Source: Rhodoferax sp. (GTDB taxonomy: Bacteria > Pseudomonadota > Gammaproteobacteria > Burkholderiales > Burkholderiaceae_C). Taken from it: 32,681 nucleotides of DNA. Where the stretch lies: positions 1-32,681 of the forward strand of contig JACKLL010000023.1 of the NCBI GenBank assembly GCA_024235935.1. Reading direction: 5' to 3'. The notes below the pieces were generated by a model. That model ran no database searches, was not told the DNA's origin, and was given only the letters and a program-made list of their open reading frames with translations. Of the stretch, positions 9,101-17,490 are shown one piece after another (position 1 is the stretch's first letter; each line of letters opens with the position of its first letter). The position numbers were made by a program, and so were the translations under genes.

Positions 9101-12100
9101 CAACAGCCCGGTCGTCAAGGACTGGATCGCCGCCAGATTCCGGGCCGACAGGCGCATCGTGCGCAAGCGGATGCCGGCCAGCGTGGCGGACATCAGGGAG
9201 GCGCGTTGCACGTGGCTGGCCTGCCGGTACTTGTCGACGATGGCGTGCAAGGTGCCGGCATCGGCGCTGGCGGCGGTGGCAAATGTCAGCCGTGCCTTGG
9301 CGCCCGCGGCGATGCGCACGCGCACCGCCAGCACGCTCACCGGGTCCAGCGCCGTTGTCAGTTCGATACGCTGCGCATCGCCTGCATCCGATGGCGGCCG
9401 CTCGAGCCGTCCCTGCGGCTGTCCCGGTGCATGGTTGCGACCCAGCCAGCGCTGGCGGTCGGTCTGGTAGCGCAATTCCACGACCTCGGCCTGCGCGTCG
9501 GCCACAAAGTGCGCCGCATGAAGGCCCCGTTCGGTGGCCAGGCGCGGGGTGCGGGTGAAGACCAGCGCCTGCTGGCCAGGGCGCCATACCGCGCTGACAA
9601 ACAGATTGCCGAAGGCCGGATGGGATTCATCCGCGCGCGGATCCGCCAGCGTGACCTCGAACGCCGACGAGAGCTCGATCTCGATCGCGTGCGCGCCCAG
9701 GTTGTGCAACTCGACCTGGCGGAATTCGATGTCGTCCTCGGGACTTACCCAGACCGTCGTGCGGGCCCATAGCTGCGGCCATCGCACGTCGAAGCACACC
9801 CGGTCCGGATGGAATACGCAGTGGTAGTGCGCCGACGGGTCCGGTGCCGGATGCCGGGTGACGGAGACCCGTTGGGTGGCGTGCGCCGGTTGCCCTGGAT
9901 CGGTGCGGCGCAGGTAGATGAAATTGCCGTGCATGTCGCGCAAGGCGTCGTCGCGCCAGCGGCCGATGCCGGTCTGGCCCAGCCGCGTCCAGCCCGCGCC
10001 ATTGGGACGCAGGGTGACGCTGAGATTGCCGTTGGACAGCACATGGCTGGGCTCCACCGCTGCGTCGCCCGGATTCAGCTGGCGCGGAACGCCCGCCTCC
10101 CGGCGCCGTTGCCCGTGGGTCTGCGGGTCGCGTTGCGGAGCGTGCCGCAGTGGCGGAACCTCGCGTGGCGCGCGCTCGTGCAGCAGCGAGGCCATGGCCT
10201 CGATACGGGCGTTGGCCATCCCCCAGCGCTGGGCCACGCCCCCGAGCAGCACATTGGCCAAGGCCACCAGGCTCATGCCCTGGTGGTGCGCCATGAAGGT
10301 CGACACCGGCGTGAACGCCTCGCCGGCATCCTGGTGCGAAGGCGTGTAGTCCACCGCATCGATGAAACCGCAGCCGGTGCGCGGCGCCAGCGTCTGCAGC
10401 GCGTCGAAATTGGCCAGTGCGCGCCGCGGCGCGAACTGCGCCGCCAGTGCGGTGGCGTAAGGCGCGATGACCAGGTCGTCCATGGGCGTGCGGCGCAGTG
10501 CCAGTGCAGGAACGCCCTGCGCTGCGTACTGGTAGGCCAGCGTGTGGTCGCTGACGGCATAGGCCGACTCCGACATGCCCCAGGGCACACCCTGGCGCTT
10601 TGCGTAGACCATCTGCTCGCGCAAGGCGGCGCGGCACGCGCCATCCATGACGCTTCCGAAGGGCTCCTGCAACACCAGGGTCGGCATCATGTACTCGAAC
10701 ATCGAGCCCGACCACGAGCGCAGACCGGCCAGCGCCCCGACGGCAAAAAATGGGCGTCCCAGCGCCGCCCAGTGGCGCACCGGCACGTCGCCCTTGGCGA
10801 TAGCCAGCAGGCTGGTCAGGCGGCATTCCGAGGCCAGCAGATCGTAGAAGTTGGTGTCTGCCATGTCGTCCTGCACCCGGTAGCCGATGTGCAGCAGATG
10901 GCGGCGGTGGTGGTACAGAAATCCGACCTCCGGCGCCCAGGCCAGTTGCTCCAGCGCCTGTGCCAGGGTCTGAAGTCGAACAGTGTCCGCGGTACAGGCG
11001 GCATCCGACTGCGGCGCGGACGTCGCCAGTTCCAGGCAGGCCTGGCCCACGGCCAGCAGGTGGCCGCTGAGATTTCCGCTGTCGACCGTGGACACATAGA
11101 GCGGCGCCAGCGGCGCGCAGGTCTGCGTGTCATACCAGTTCAGGAAGTGACCGCGATGGCGCTGCAGGCGCATCATCGTGGCCAGCGTGGCCTCCAGCCG
11201 GGTCAGCATCTGCGGCGTATCGATCCAGCCGAACTCCCGAGCGCAGGCGACACTGAGCAGGTACAGGCCGATATTGGTGGGCGAGGTGCGGTGCGCCAGC
11301 ATGTCGTGCGGCGTGGTCTGCAGGTTGTCCGGTGGCAGGTGGTTGTCCGCAGGGCCGACGCAGCGTTCAAAGTAGCCCCAGGTTGCGCGGGCGATGGCAT
11401 GCAGCGCATCCCGTTCCAGCGCCGTCAGGTCGGCATCCGCCAGGGCCACGCGCGGACGGCTGACCAGCCAGGTCCAAAGTGGCGTCGCCGCCCACAGCAG
11501 GGCAATGGCGCAGGCCAGCCACACGAATGCATCGGGCGACGCGAGTATGGCGGCGAGGACGACCGCCGCGGTCGCCGGCGTGCGCCAGTGCAGGCGCACC
11601 AGTGCCGGCAATGCAGTCCGGGCGCGGGCCTGTGCCGCTTCGGCGGTGGTCCACTGCAGCAGATGGCGCCGGCTCACGGCCATGCGGTACAAGGCCCGGA
11701 TGACCGCGTCCGCCGACATGATGGCGCTTTGCAGCAACTGTGCGAACTGCCAGAGCGTTGCCATGCACACGCGTGCCATGTCGACGGCGGCCTGGCGGTA
11801 GAAATGCATCTTGGCCACGTCGTCGCGGCTGGGTGCGAAGCCGGCGATGGCTCCCATCAACGGCCCGGCCGCGAACGCTGCCAGCACCAACGCAATGGCT
11901 TCCAGGGGTGGCAGGACCGCGCCGCCCAGCGCCAGTGCCAGCAATGCCAGCGACATCGGTGCCACCAGCGAGCGGCGCAGGTTGTCGAACATCTTCCAGC
12001 GGTTGATGGTGCCCAGCGGCCAGTGCCAGCGTGCGACCACGAAGGGCAGCAACTGCCAGTCACCCCGGATCCAGCGGTGGATGCGCGACATGGCCACATC

Positions 12101-14386
12101 GGCGTGGAACGGGGCATCCTCGATCAACGCGATGTCGCTCACCGTCGCGCAGCGGGCAATCGCCCCCTCGAGCAGATCATGGCTGAGCACCTGCTCGCTC
12201 GGAAGCCGCGCGGACAGCACCGCGTGCATCGCCTGCACCTGCAGCAGGCCCTTGCCGCTGAAGCTGCCTTCGTCGAACAGGTCCTGGTACACCTCGGACG
12301 ACGCTGCACTGTAGGGGTCGATCCCGCACTGGCCGGCAAACAGCCAGTGGAACAGCGTGAAATCGCCGCGCCGGGGCAGCGGCGTGGCGATCTGCGGCTG
12401 CAGAATGCCGTAGCCATGCACGACCCGGCCGGTCTGCGGGTCGATCCGGGGCAGGTTGTGCGGATGGGCCGCCACGCCAACGAGCTTGCGCAGGCAACCC
12501 GGAGGCAGTTGGGTGTCGCTGTCGAGCGTCACGACATAGCGTGTATCTGCAGCGATGTCCGACAGTTCGGCCATATCCAGAAACGGCGTGTGGATGCCGG
12601 TGGCCAGCGCGTGCACCAGCAGTTCCAGCTTGCCGCGCTTGCGCTCCCATCCGATCCAGCGCTGTTCGGTCTCGCTGAAATGGCGCGGGCGATGCAGCAC
12701 CAGAAATCTTGGCGCCATGCCCGGCAATGGCGGGTAACGCTGGTTCAGCCTGCGCAATTGCGCGCTGGCTGCGTCGAGCAGGCCCGCGTCCGCGGCCATG
12801 TGCTGCTGGTCGGCGTCGGGCCAGTCGCCCAGCAGCGCGAACTGCGCTTGCGACTCCGGATTGGCAAGGTAGTGCAGTTCCAGCCGGTGCGCCAGGGCGG
12901 CGACCCCCTGCAGACTGGAGAAAATGGAAGGTATGACCACCATCACCCGGTGTTCGGGGCCGATGCCGCTGGCCAATTCCAGGCGCGGCAGCAACCGCGG
13001 CCGCACCGATTCGCTGATCAAACGGTTGGCGAGCGCGATCACTGTCTCCGAGGCCGGGAACGCCATCAGCACGATGCCGATCAGGGTCAGCCAGGCGGGT
13101 GTCGCCAGCGCAGCATCGTCCATCGGCAACAGCCAGGCCACCAGGCCTGCGGTCGCAAGTGCCAGCACACCCAGGTAGACCGGAAGTATCCCGTGGTGGC
13201 GCAGCACACGCCCCATGGCGGCAAGCCGGGTGTCCAGGCCCAGCGCGCCGAGCAGCCTCGCCTGGCCAGGGCCCGCCAACCAGTGGCTGGCGACGGCCTG
13301 CTCTCCATCGTGCGACTGCATCAAGGCCAGCAGGGCGCTGGCCACGTCCATTTCGCTGTGCCGGCTGCGCCTTGCCAGCCGCTCGATGGCGTGCAGCGAC
13401 TGGTCCCGGGTCACGATGGCTTCGGCCTTGAACGATTCGGCGCCGCACATCGCACGCATCAGCGCGCTGCTGCGCTCGACGATGTCACCCCAGTCTGCAT
13501 CGCCCATGGCGCGCAGCGCTGTCATGGTGTTGCCGACACTCAGGTTGTCGGCCGCCTGCTCGGACGGCTGCTGGCGCCAGAAGGCGGCCGGATCGGGCTC
13601 GGCCTGTTGCAGCCAGGCCAGTTGCCGGGCGTCGTGGCCGCTGTTCGGGTCCTGAAAGCGCTGCGCCAGACGGGCCAGGAACGCGGGCGCAACGCCCAGC
13701 GGCGCGAAACGGGCCCGCCACCTTTCCAGCTCGGCGACCGGCGTGGTGCTGATGTGATCGCTGCACAGGTTGGCGGCTTCGCGTGCCGCTTCGTTGCGCG
13801 CCTCCCGCTCGGCCAGGCGGCGCAGGTTCTCGATCAGCACCACACGCAGCGTCGTGGGAAGGGCCCACATTTCGCGCAGATCGAGCGGACGTGCCTCCTG
13901 GTAGGCCAGCAGGAAGTGCACCAGCAGTTCCTCGTCGAAGGCGCCGTCGGTGTGCGCCACAAAGGCCCATGCAATGCCGTAGACCCGAGGCAGCCCTTCC
14001 AGTGGCGGGTCGAGCAGGACCGGCAGGGTTCGGAAGTAGCTGCGAGGCAATCCTTCGTGCACCTCGTGCAGCTGGGCTTCTATCAGGTGGAAATTGTCGA
14101 GCAGCCATTGGGCTGCAGGGCTGGTGTCATACCCAGTGGCGGCCTGCAGTCCGAGATAGCGGTTGGCCTTGCGCAGGACCTCGATGTTGCCGCGCAGGCG
14201 CGGAAAGAAGCTTCCGGATCCGAGCTGTGCCAGTCGGGTGCCGTGGGTTGCGCCCAGGCTGCGGCCGTGCTGTGCGAATCGCTCAGGGCCGAAAATCTCC
14301 GATCGGATCGGCGGGGCAACCGCTCCCTGCGCGCCATCGAGGATGTCGCGCAGGGCAGGGGTGGTATGGGCCAGCACGCGCAACAC
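6134..14386 (-). CDS. ndvB: NdvB-type cyclic beta-1,2-glucan synthase
   Basis: A giant inner-membrane enzyme of about 2750 residues, matching the roughly 2800 of the NdvB/ChvB/Cgs family. The order is as in that family. Soluble N-terminal region; membrane helices near 400-430; GT84 glycosyltransferase with DSDT near 622 and HRWIRGDWQ near 773; further membrane helices near 820 and 950; glycoamylase-like domain with SWSGSMFEYMMP near 1230, probably setting chain length; and a C-terminal GH94-like half from about 1450. The GH94-like half carries GSGDWNDGMNR near 2416-2423, which includes the acid residue used in phosphorylases. Such enzymes polymerise UDP-glucose, trim and cyclise the chain, giving periplasmic glucan for osmoadaptation. 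The start is uncertain: GTG at 14386 or 14377; an ATG at 14557 would overlap the upstream small gene heavily. It is followed by DUF1003 with a TGATG overlap. Confidence 0.92.
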   Translation of the reverse strand: MLRVLAHTTPALRDILDGAQGAVAPPIRSEIFGPERFAQHGRSLGATHGTRLAQLGSGSFFPRLRGNIEVLRKANRYLGLQAATGYDTSPAAQWLLDNFHLIEAQLHEVHEGLPRSYFRTLPVLLDPPLEGLPRVYGIAWAFVAHTDGAFDEELLVHFLLAYQEARPLDLREMWALPTTLRVVLIENLRRLAEREARNEAAREAANLCSDHISTTPVAELERWRARFAPLGVAPAFLARLAQRFQDPNSGHDARQLAWLQQAEPDPAAFWRQQPSEQAADNLSVGNTMTALRAMGDADWGDIVERSSALMRAMCGAESFKAEAIVTRDQSLHAIERLARRSRHSEMDVASALLALMQSHDGEQAVASHWLAGPGQARLLGALGLDTRLAAMGRVLRHHGILPVYLGVLALATAGLVAWLLPMDDAALATPAWLTLIGIVLMAFPASETVIALANRLISESVRPRLLPRLELASGIGPEHRVMVVIPSIFSSLQGVAALAHRLELHYLANPESQAQFALLGDWPDADQQHMAADAGLLDAASAQLRRLNQRYPPLPGMAPRFLVLHRPRHFSETEQRWIGWERKRGKLELLVHALATGIHTPFLDMAELSDIAADTRYVVTLDSDTQLPPGCLRKLVGVAAHPHNLPRIDPQTGRVVHGYGILQPQIATPLPRRGDFTLFHWLFAGQCGIDPYSAASSEVYQDLFDEGSFSGKGLLQVQAMHAVLSARLPSEQVLSHDLLEGAIARCATVSDIALIEDAPFHADVAMSRIHRWIRGDWQLLPFVVARWHWPLGTINRWKMFDNLRRSLVAPMSLALLALALGGAVLPPLEAIALVLAAFAAGPLMGAIAGFAPSRDDVAKMHFYRQAAVDMARVCMATLWQFAQLLQSAIMSADAVIRALYRMAVSRRHLLQWTTAEAAQARARTALPALVRLHWRTPATAAVVLAAILASPDAFVWLACAIALLWAATPLWTWLVSRPRVALADADLTALERDALHAIARATWGYFERCVGPADNHLPPDNLQTTPHDMLAHRTSPTNIGLYLLSVACAREFGWIDTPQMLTRLEATLATMMRLQRHRGHFLNWYDTQTCAPLAPLYVSTVDSGNLSGHLLAVGQACLELATSAPQSDAACTADTVRLQTLAQALEQLAWAPEVGFLYHHRRHLLHIGYRVQDDMADTNFYDLLASECRLTSLLAIAKGDVPVRHWAALGRPFFAVGALAGLRSWSGSMFEYMMPTLVLQEPFGSVMDGACRAALREQMVYAKRQGVPWGMSESAYAVSDHTLAYQYAAQGVPALALRRTPMDDLVIAPYATALAAQFAPRRALANFDALQTLAPRTGCGFIDAVDYTPSHQDAGEAFTPVSTFMAHHQGMSLVALANVLLGGVAQRWGMANARIEAMASLLHERAPREVPPLRHAPQRDPQTHGQRRREAGVPRQLNPGDAAVEPSHVLSNGNLSVTLRPNGAGWTRLGQTGIGRWRDDALRDMHGNFIYLRRTDPGQPAHATQRVSVTRHPAPDPSAHYHCVFHPDRVCFDVRWPQLWARTTVWVSPEDDIEFRQVELHNLGAHAIEIELSSAFEVTLADPRADESHPAFGNLFVSAVWRPGQQALVFTRTPRLATERGLHAAHFVADAQAEVVELRYQTDRQRWLGRNHAPGQPQGRLERPPSDAGDAQRIELTTALDPVSVLAVRVRIAAGAKARLTFATAASADAGTLHAIVDKYRQASHVQRASLMSATLAGIRLRTMRLSARNLAAIQSLTTGLLFSLARPPGFGGDPQGETGPQSSDKRLLWRLGISGDRPIVLVWATVIEGLNLLRVATQALRWWAWGGVACDLVVVNLEPTSYVMDVQRELAVLQERYAADTQGQAGAAQAQMHVWSAEALSADEQASLRRLARVQLHADGRPFSHLMDQWLAWHQQAMAQRAEHPATPVASGSLLVSDPQTTEGRFDLPTGEFRFDVGPALRPLRPWINVLANPDFGAQLSETGGGYSWAVNSRLMQITGWSNDPVADPPAEWFLLQDRRTRQVWSVAPSAWGADGVVYQVSHGQGISTIRHRHLDVDVTASWCVDPLTSTKQVRLQLVNRGSSTAHLRLVGIAEWIMGSRRGDRATAHTASHAAPGRMTLSCTQSERSTNFGGATGYLSVGLDAGEQAEWTCDRRELLDSHGALQLPQQLGQNAGAGLDPCAALALRIHLRPGETAQRVFLLGYGADPAAAVRSADTDGAVDPHQRAASVRAAWDTLLGAVQVSTPDPLFDVMVNRWLLYQNVACRMWAKAGFYQAGGATGFRDQLQDAMAMTWAAPQMLPQQILTAAARQFPQGDVQHWWHAPDGAGVRTRFSDDLLWLPFACLHHLQTSGNPALLDAVVPFIEGAAIAPEAEDAYYVPVVSDQQASVFEHAARAIDHSLRTGVHGLPLMGSGDWNDGMNRVGIEGRGESVWLAWFLCTVVAGFAPLARARGETVRADAWELAARGWKEALQGPAWDGEWYRRAFFDDGQVLGSAANTEARIDLIAQAWAVLSGVAPPQRARQAMDAAERQLVDPTTGLIRLLYPPLQHQSPSAGYIQAYPPGVRENGGQYSHAAIWALMAQAQLGVREPHDATAGDRVWRYFRYLNPAHRAADPAQREAYGLEPYVMAGDIYSQPPYAGRGGWSWYTGSAGWMHRAAIESMFGLHLGPATLHFAPCLPADWTRVELVLTREGRSLRFILWHGRASLALAAVAVEGASLLQPGAPLEWKNLPDGSCHVVPWGYGEET

Positions 14387-14403
14387 GGGTCGCAACCCGC
14401 CCG

Positions 14404-14661
14404 TTACCCGGGTCCGCCCCGCAGCAGCAGCGCGCCAATGCCGATCAGCACCACGGCTGCTGCGACCAGCGAGGTCACCAGGCGTGCGGCAACAAAAACA
14501 TGCAGTCGCTCGGCCGCACACCGCAGCGCGAGAAACCGGCCTTGTTGTCCGCGGCACGCCGACAGATGCTGGCCCAGCGCGTCGAGTTCCATCGGCGAGG
14601 TGTCGGCGCTGCCGCCGAATGAGGTGGTGCTCCAGCGGGGCGTGGTCGAGGTGTGTTGCAT
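14404..14661 (-). CDS. Small membrane-anchored protein upstream of ndvB
   Basis: An 85-residue protein with a Ser/Thr-rich N terminus, an amphipathic middle (LGQHLSACRGQQGRFLALRCAAERLHVF) and one strong C-terminal transmembrane segment (VTSLVAAAVVLIGIGALLL) ending in RGGPG. I do not recognise a family with certainty. The layout recalls small C-tail-anchored proteins of the YqjD type, but without sequence support. It ends just before the ndvB start and would be the first gene of the glucan synthase operon. No good ribosome binding site precedes the ATG at 14661, and an in-frame start at 14763 would extend it. The strong hydrophobic tail and its position make it credible. Confidence 0.55.
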   Translation of the reverse strand: MQHTSTTPRWSTTSFGGSADTSPMELDALGQHLSACRGQQGRFLALRCAAERLHVFVAARLVTSLVAAAVVLIGIGALLLRGGPG

Positions 14662-14833
14662 GGTGGGAGCATCTTTCGAACGTGCACCTGCATCCTGCAG
14701 GTGTCGGTATCCAGGGGCCGGCCAGTCATTGGGCGGTGGCCACCGGTGCAGTACAAACCGCACCGTCTTTGGAGCTTAGGGGGAACCCTGAGGAATGTCT
14801 GTCGGACGAGGTGCCGAGCGTCATGCTTCCCTA

Positions 14834-14849
14834 TGTACGGTACCGAACA
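14834..14849. promoter_or_regulatory. CRP-geometry palindrome, site B (upstream of Crp/Fnr gene 1)
   Basis: TGTACGGTACCGAACA followed by GAC; the arms match at five of six positions. A good -10 candidate, TAGAAT at 14870-14875, predicts a transcript start near 14882 and puts the palindrome centre at about -41, a class II activator position. The site lies in the 284-bp divergent region between the ndvB operon and the first regulator, so it could also affect the glucan operon. Confidence 0.7.
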
Positions 14850-14945
14850 GACTTCGACCCGGCGAAGCCTAGAATCCTCAGCGAGCGTCCAACCGATGCG
14901 CCATTTGAGGGGCGGTGGCAGGCAACCCAGCAACAGGCCCCTTTG

Positions 14946-15677
14946 ATGACACCCAGCAAATCTCCCGCAGCGAATCCACGCAACAACCAGCTACTGGCGT
15001 CCTTGTCGGATGCAGACTGGTTGCGCTGGAAGGACGTGCTCGAGATCGTCGGACTTCCGCTGGGCTTGGTGTTGTACGAGCCGGGTGACGTCATTACGTC
15101 GATGGTGTTTCCGACCAGCGCCATCGTCTCGATGCTGTATGTGATGGAAAACGGCGCGTCGGCAGAGATTGCCGTGGTCGGCTTCGAAGGCCTGGTGGGC
15201 ATCTCGATCTTCATGGGGGGAGAGTCGACGCCGAGCCGGGCCGTGGTGCAAAGCGCCGGGATGGGTTGGCGCGTGCCGGCGCAGTTCGTCAAGGATGAAT
15301 TCAATCGCTCGCACGCGGTCATGCACCTGTTGCTGCGCTTCACGCAGGCACTGATCACGCAGATGGCCCAGACGGCGGTATGCAACCGCCACCATTCGGT
15401 CGACAAGCAGCTGTGCCGCTGGCTGCTGCTGAGTCTGGACCGCTTGAGCGGCAACGAACTGGTCATGACCCAGGAACTGATCGCCAACATGCTGGGCGTG
15501 CGCCGTGAGGGCGTCACCGAAGGCGCTCTCAAGTTGCAGGACGATGGGCTGATCCGCTACAGCCGCGGTCGGATCACCATCCTCGATCGCTTGGGGCTGG
15601 AGAAGCGAACCTGCGAGTGCTACAAGGTGGTGAAGCAAGAATATGACCGGCTGCTGCCATTGGCAGTGCCGGATTGA
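14946..15677 (+). CDS. Crp/Fnr family transcriptional regulator 1
   Basis: A 243-residue regulator with an N-terminal cyclic-nucleotide-binding-like beta-roll (residues of about 20-125), a long dimerisation helix and a C-terminal winged helix (about 170-215). The recognition region reads MLGVRREGVTEGALKLQDDGLI. It has VRREGVT where E. coli CRP has a RETVGR-type sequence, so it should read a different operator. The beta-roll keeps GFEGLVG and SRAVVQ but not a convincing cAMP pocket, so the effector is unknown. A CECY motif near the C terminus (223-226) is shared in part with the third regulator (CSCY). The start at 14946 was chosen because earlier in-frame starts run across the palindrome and the predicted -10; no clear ribosome site is visible. 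It is the first of four tandem family members. Confidence 0.9.
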   Translation: MTPSKSPAANPRNNQLLASLSDADWLRWKDVLEIVGLPLGLVLYEPGDVITSMVFPTSAIVSMLYVMENGASAEIAVVGFEGLVGISIFMGGESTPSRAVVQSAGMGWRVPAQFVKDEFNRSHAVMHLLLRFTQALITQMAQTAVCNRHHSVDKQLCRWLLLSLDRLSGNELVMTQELIANMLGVRREGVTEGALKLQDDGLIRYSRGRITILDRLGLEKRTCECYKVVKQEYDRLLPLAVPD

Positions 15678-15769
15678 AGCTGTGCGTTGTCATGTGCCTG
15701 GCCGGACGACGGTGGGTACGTAGGAGCCGGACCACAGGCGAAACGGCCTTCTGCTGATGGCGTGCAAGT

Positions 15770-15785
15770 CGTGCGATCGCGAACA
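15770..15785. promoter_or_regulatory. CRP-geometry palindrome, site F (upstream of Crp/Fnr gene 2), divergent copy
   Basis: CGTGCGATCGCGAACA differs from the consensus at the first base and in the central TA, and is followed by TGG instead of GA. It ends 29 bases before the chosen start codon at 15815, and no good -10 is visible at the expected distance. It is the weakest of the six sites, and its presence argues against starting the gene at the ATG at 15785. Confidence 0.4.
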
Positions 15786-15814
15786 TGGGGGCTCCCACCC
15801 CACAAGAGAGTCCG

Positions 15815-16546
15815 ATGCGTGCCAACACCCCTGCCAGCGCCGATCCACGCGGCAACGCCTTGCTGCGTGCGATTCCCGCGTCCGAATGGGCACGCTGGTC
15901 CCGCTGCCTGGAGCCGGTTCGCCTGGCGCACGGAGAGGTGCTCTCCGATCCGGGGCGTGCACCGGCCTATGTGTATTTCCCCACGACGGCCATCCTGTCC
16001 TTGTTGTATGCGACCGAAGACGGCGGCAGCTCCGAACTGGCGGTCATCGGCCATGAGGGGATGGTCGGTGTTTCGCTGTTCATGGGCGTAAACACCATGC
16101 CGTATCAGGCGGTCGTCCAGAGCGCCGGTCTGGGCTTTCGGCTACGCGCGCAGGTCGTCAGCGACGAAATGGAACGTGGCGGCGCCTTGCTGCAGATGTT
16201 GTTGCGCTACGCCCAGACGTTGATGAACCAGGTGGCGCAGACCGCGGCCTGCAACCGCTACTACTCGATCGACCAGCTGCTGTGCCGGCGTCTGCTGCTG
16301 GCACTCGATCGAAAGCCTGGTGGCGCTCTGATGATGACCCAGGAGCTGCTGGCAGGCCTGCTGGGTGTTCGCCGCGAAGGTGTCACCGCAGCTGCGCTCA
16401 GACTGCAGGCGGCCGGTGCGATTCGCTACAGCCGGGGGCGTATCGACATACTCGATCGGGCAATGCTGGCATTGCAGATGCTGGAGCAGCCATTGGCGCT
16501 TGCGCGTGCGGACGATCGCGTTCACCGGCAGCTTATGGCCGCCTGA
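15815..16546 (+). CDS. Crp/Fnr family transcriptional regulator 2
   Basis: A 243-residue paralogue of the preceding regulator, with the same architecture: beta-roll with YVYFPTTAILSLLY and GHEGMVGVSLFMG, dimer helix, and winged helix with LLGVRREGVTAAALRLQAAGAIRYSRGRI. The recognition segment VRREGVT is identical to that of regulator 1, so the two probably bind the same operator. Its C terminus lacks the cysteine motif of regulators 1 and 3. The start at 15815 follows an AAGAGAG ribosome site; an in-frame ATG at 15785 sits on the palindrome end and is less likely. It is 137 bases downstream of regulator 1 with its own upstream palindrome, so it is probably transcribed on its own. Confidence 0.9.
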   Translation: MRANTPASADPRGNALLRAIPASEWARWSRCLEPVRLAHGEVLSDPGRAPAYVYFPTTAILSLLYATEDGGSSELAVIGHEGMVGVSLFMGVNTMPYQAVVQSAGLGFRLRAQVVSDEMERGGALLQMLLRYAQTLMNQVAQTAACNRYYSIDQLLCRRLLLALDRKPGGALMMTQELLAGLLGVRREGVTAAALRLQAAGAIRYSRGRIDILDRAMLALQMLEQPLALARADDRVHRQLMAA

Positions 16547-16593
16547 TCCGGCGCAAAGTGATGGCACCATCAGTGCACACATAGTGCGTCCAG

Positions 16594-16609
16594 TGTGCGA
16601 TAGCGAACA
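16594..16609. promoter_or_regulatory. CRP-geometry palindrome, site C (upstream of Crp/Fnr gene 3)
   Basis: TGTGCGATAGCGAACA followed by GAA. A -10 candidate TAGACT at 16632-16637 predicts a start near 16644, placing the centre at about -42.5. The leader to the ATG at 16726 would be about 82 bases. Confidence 0.7.
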
Positions 16610-16725
16610 GAAGGCGCGGGTGCAAAGCGCCTAGACTGCACGGGCCACGCAGATTGTTCCACCACCAGGGTGATCTTCGGTAGTACACGGAGTCCGACCG
16701 GATCGGACCAAGACCGGAGACGAGC

Positions 16726-17418
16726 ATGAGCGACCCCGCAAACCATTTGATTGATTCCCTGCCGCGCAAAGATCGCGCAAGGCTGCTGGCGATCTGCGAA
16801 CCGGTGCACCTGGTTTTGGGAGAAATTCTCTGCGAACCGGGGCAACCTACGCGGCATGTCTACTTTCCCACGCAAGGCTTCATCTCACTGCTGGCGTCCA
16901 TAGACGGCAAACCCGGTGTCGAAGTGGGACTGGTGGGTGGCGAAGGCATGGTCGGATCGCAACTGGCACTGGGGGTATCCGCGGTGCCGCTGCATGGGCT
17001 CGTTCAGGGGCCGGGGGCCGCCTGGCGTGTCACTGCGGCCGCCTTCAGCGACGAACTGCTGCGCGGCACGGCCTTGCAGAAGCTGCTCAACCGGTATATC
17101 TACGTGCTGATGGCGCAACTGGCCAGCTCCGCGACCTGTCTGCGCTTTCACCAGATTGGACCGCGCATGGCGCGCTGGGTCCTGATGAGCCAGGATCGTG
17201 CCCACGCCGACAGCTTCCATCTCACCCAGGAGTTTCTCGCCTACATGCTGGGTGTGCGCAGGGTCGGCGTGACGCAGGCCGCCAGCGCTCTGCAGCGCGA
17301 CGGCCTGATCGAATACCACCATGGGCGCATGACCGTGACGGACCGCAGCGGCCTTGAGGCGGCTGCCTGCAGCTGCTACGAGACCGATCACCAGATCTAC
17401 CGGGCGCTGCTGGCCTGA
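16726..17418 (+). CDS. Crp/Fnr family transcriptional regulator 3
   Basis: A 230-residue member of the same regulator group. The beta-roll shows LGEILCEPGQPTRHVYFPTQGFISLL and GGEGMVGSQLALG; the winged helix shows AYMLGVRRVGVTQAASALQRDGLIEYHHGRM. The recognition motif VRRVGVT differs from regulators 1 and 2 at one residue (Val for Glu), a position that could change base preference. CSCYETDHQIY near the C terminus parallels the CECY of regulator 1. The ATG at 16726 has GGAGA about 6 bases upstream. A 179-base gap holding its own palindrome and -10 candidate separates it from regulator 2. The ligand is unknown. Confidence 0.9.
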   Translation: MSDPANHLIDSLPRKDRARLLAICEPVHLVLGEILCEPGQPTRHVYFPTQGFISLLASIDGKPGVEVGLVGGEGMVGSQLALGVSAVPLHGLVQGPGAAWRVTAAAFSDELLRGTALQKLLNRYIYVLMAQLASSATCLRFHQIGPRMARWVLMSQDRAHADSFHLTQEFLAYMLGVRRVGVTQAASALQRDGLIEYHHGRMTVTDRSGLEAAACSCYETDHQIYRALLA

Positions 17419-17441
17419 GCGGCACTGCCTTTTGCGGGTTT

Positions 17442-17457
17442 TGTTCGCCAACGCACA
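17442..17457. promoter_or_regulatory. CRP-geometry palindrome, site E (upstream of Crp/Fnr gene 4)
   Basis: TGTTCGCCAACGCACA followed by GAA. A -10 candidate TACAAG at 17479-17484 predicts a transcript start at about 17491, which is the chosen start codon; the centre would be near -41.5. This would give regulator 4 an almost leaderless mRNA. Confidence 0.55.
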
Positions 17458-17490
17458 GAACGATGGGCGCAGTCCCGGTACAAGTGGTGG

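Noticed and set aside
14387..14557. ATG at 14557 as the start of the glucan synthase
   Set aside because: It would overlap the small membrane gene by about 150 bases, and the first 50 residues are Arg/Cys-rich with no family resemblance.
6215..14779. Very long open frames antisense to the glucan synthase gene
   Set aside because: They mirror the codon pattern of the opposite strand in GC-rich DNA, contain no recognisable domain, and would overlap a gene whose family is certain.
14163..14945. Upstream extension of regulator 1 in the same frame
   Set aside because: The extension would run through the palindrome, the predicted -10 and antisense to the small membrane gene and ndvB; the family begins at the ATG at 14946.
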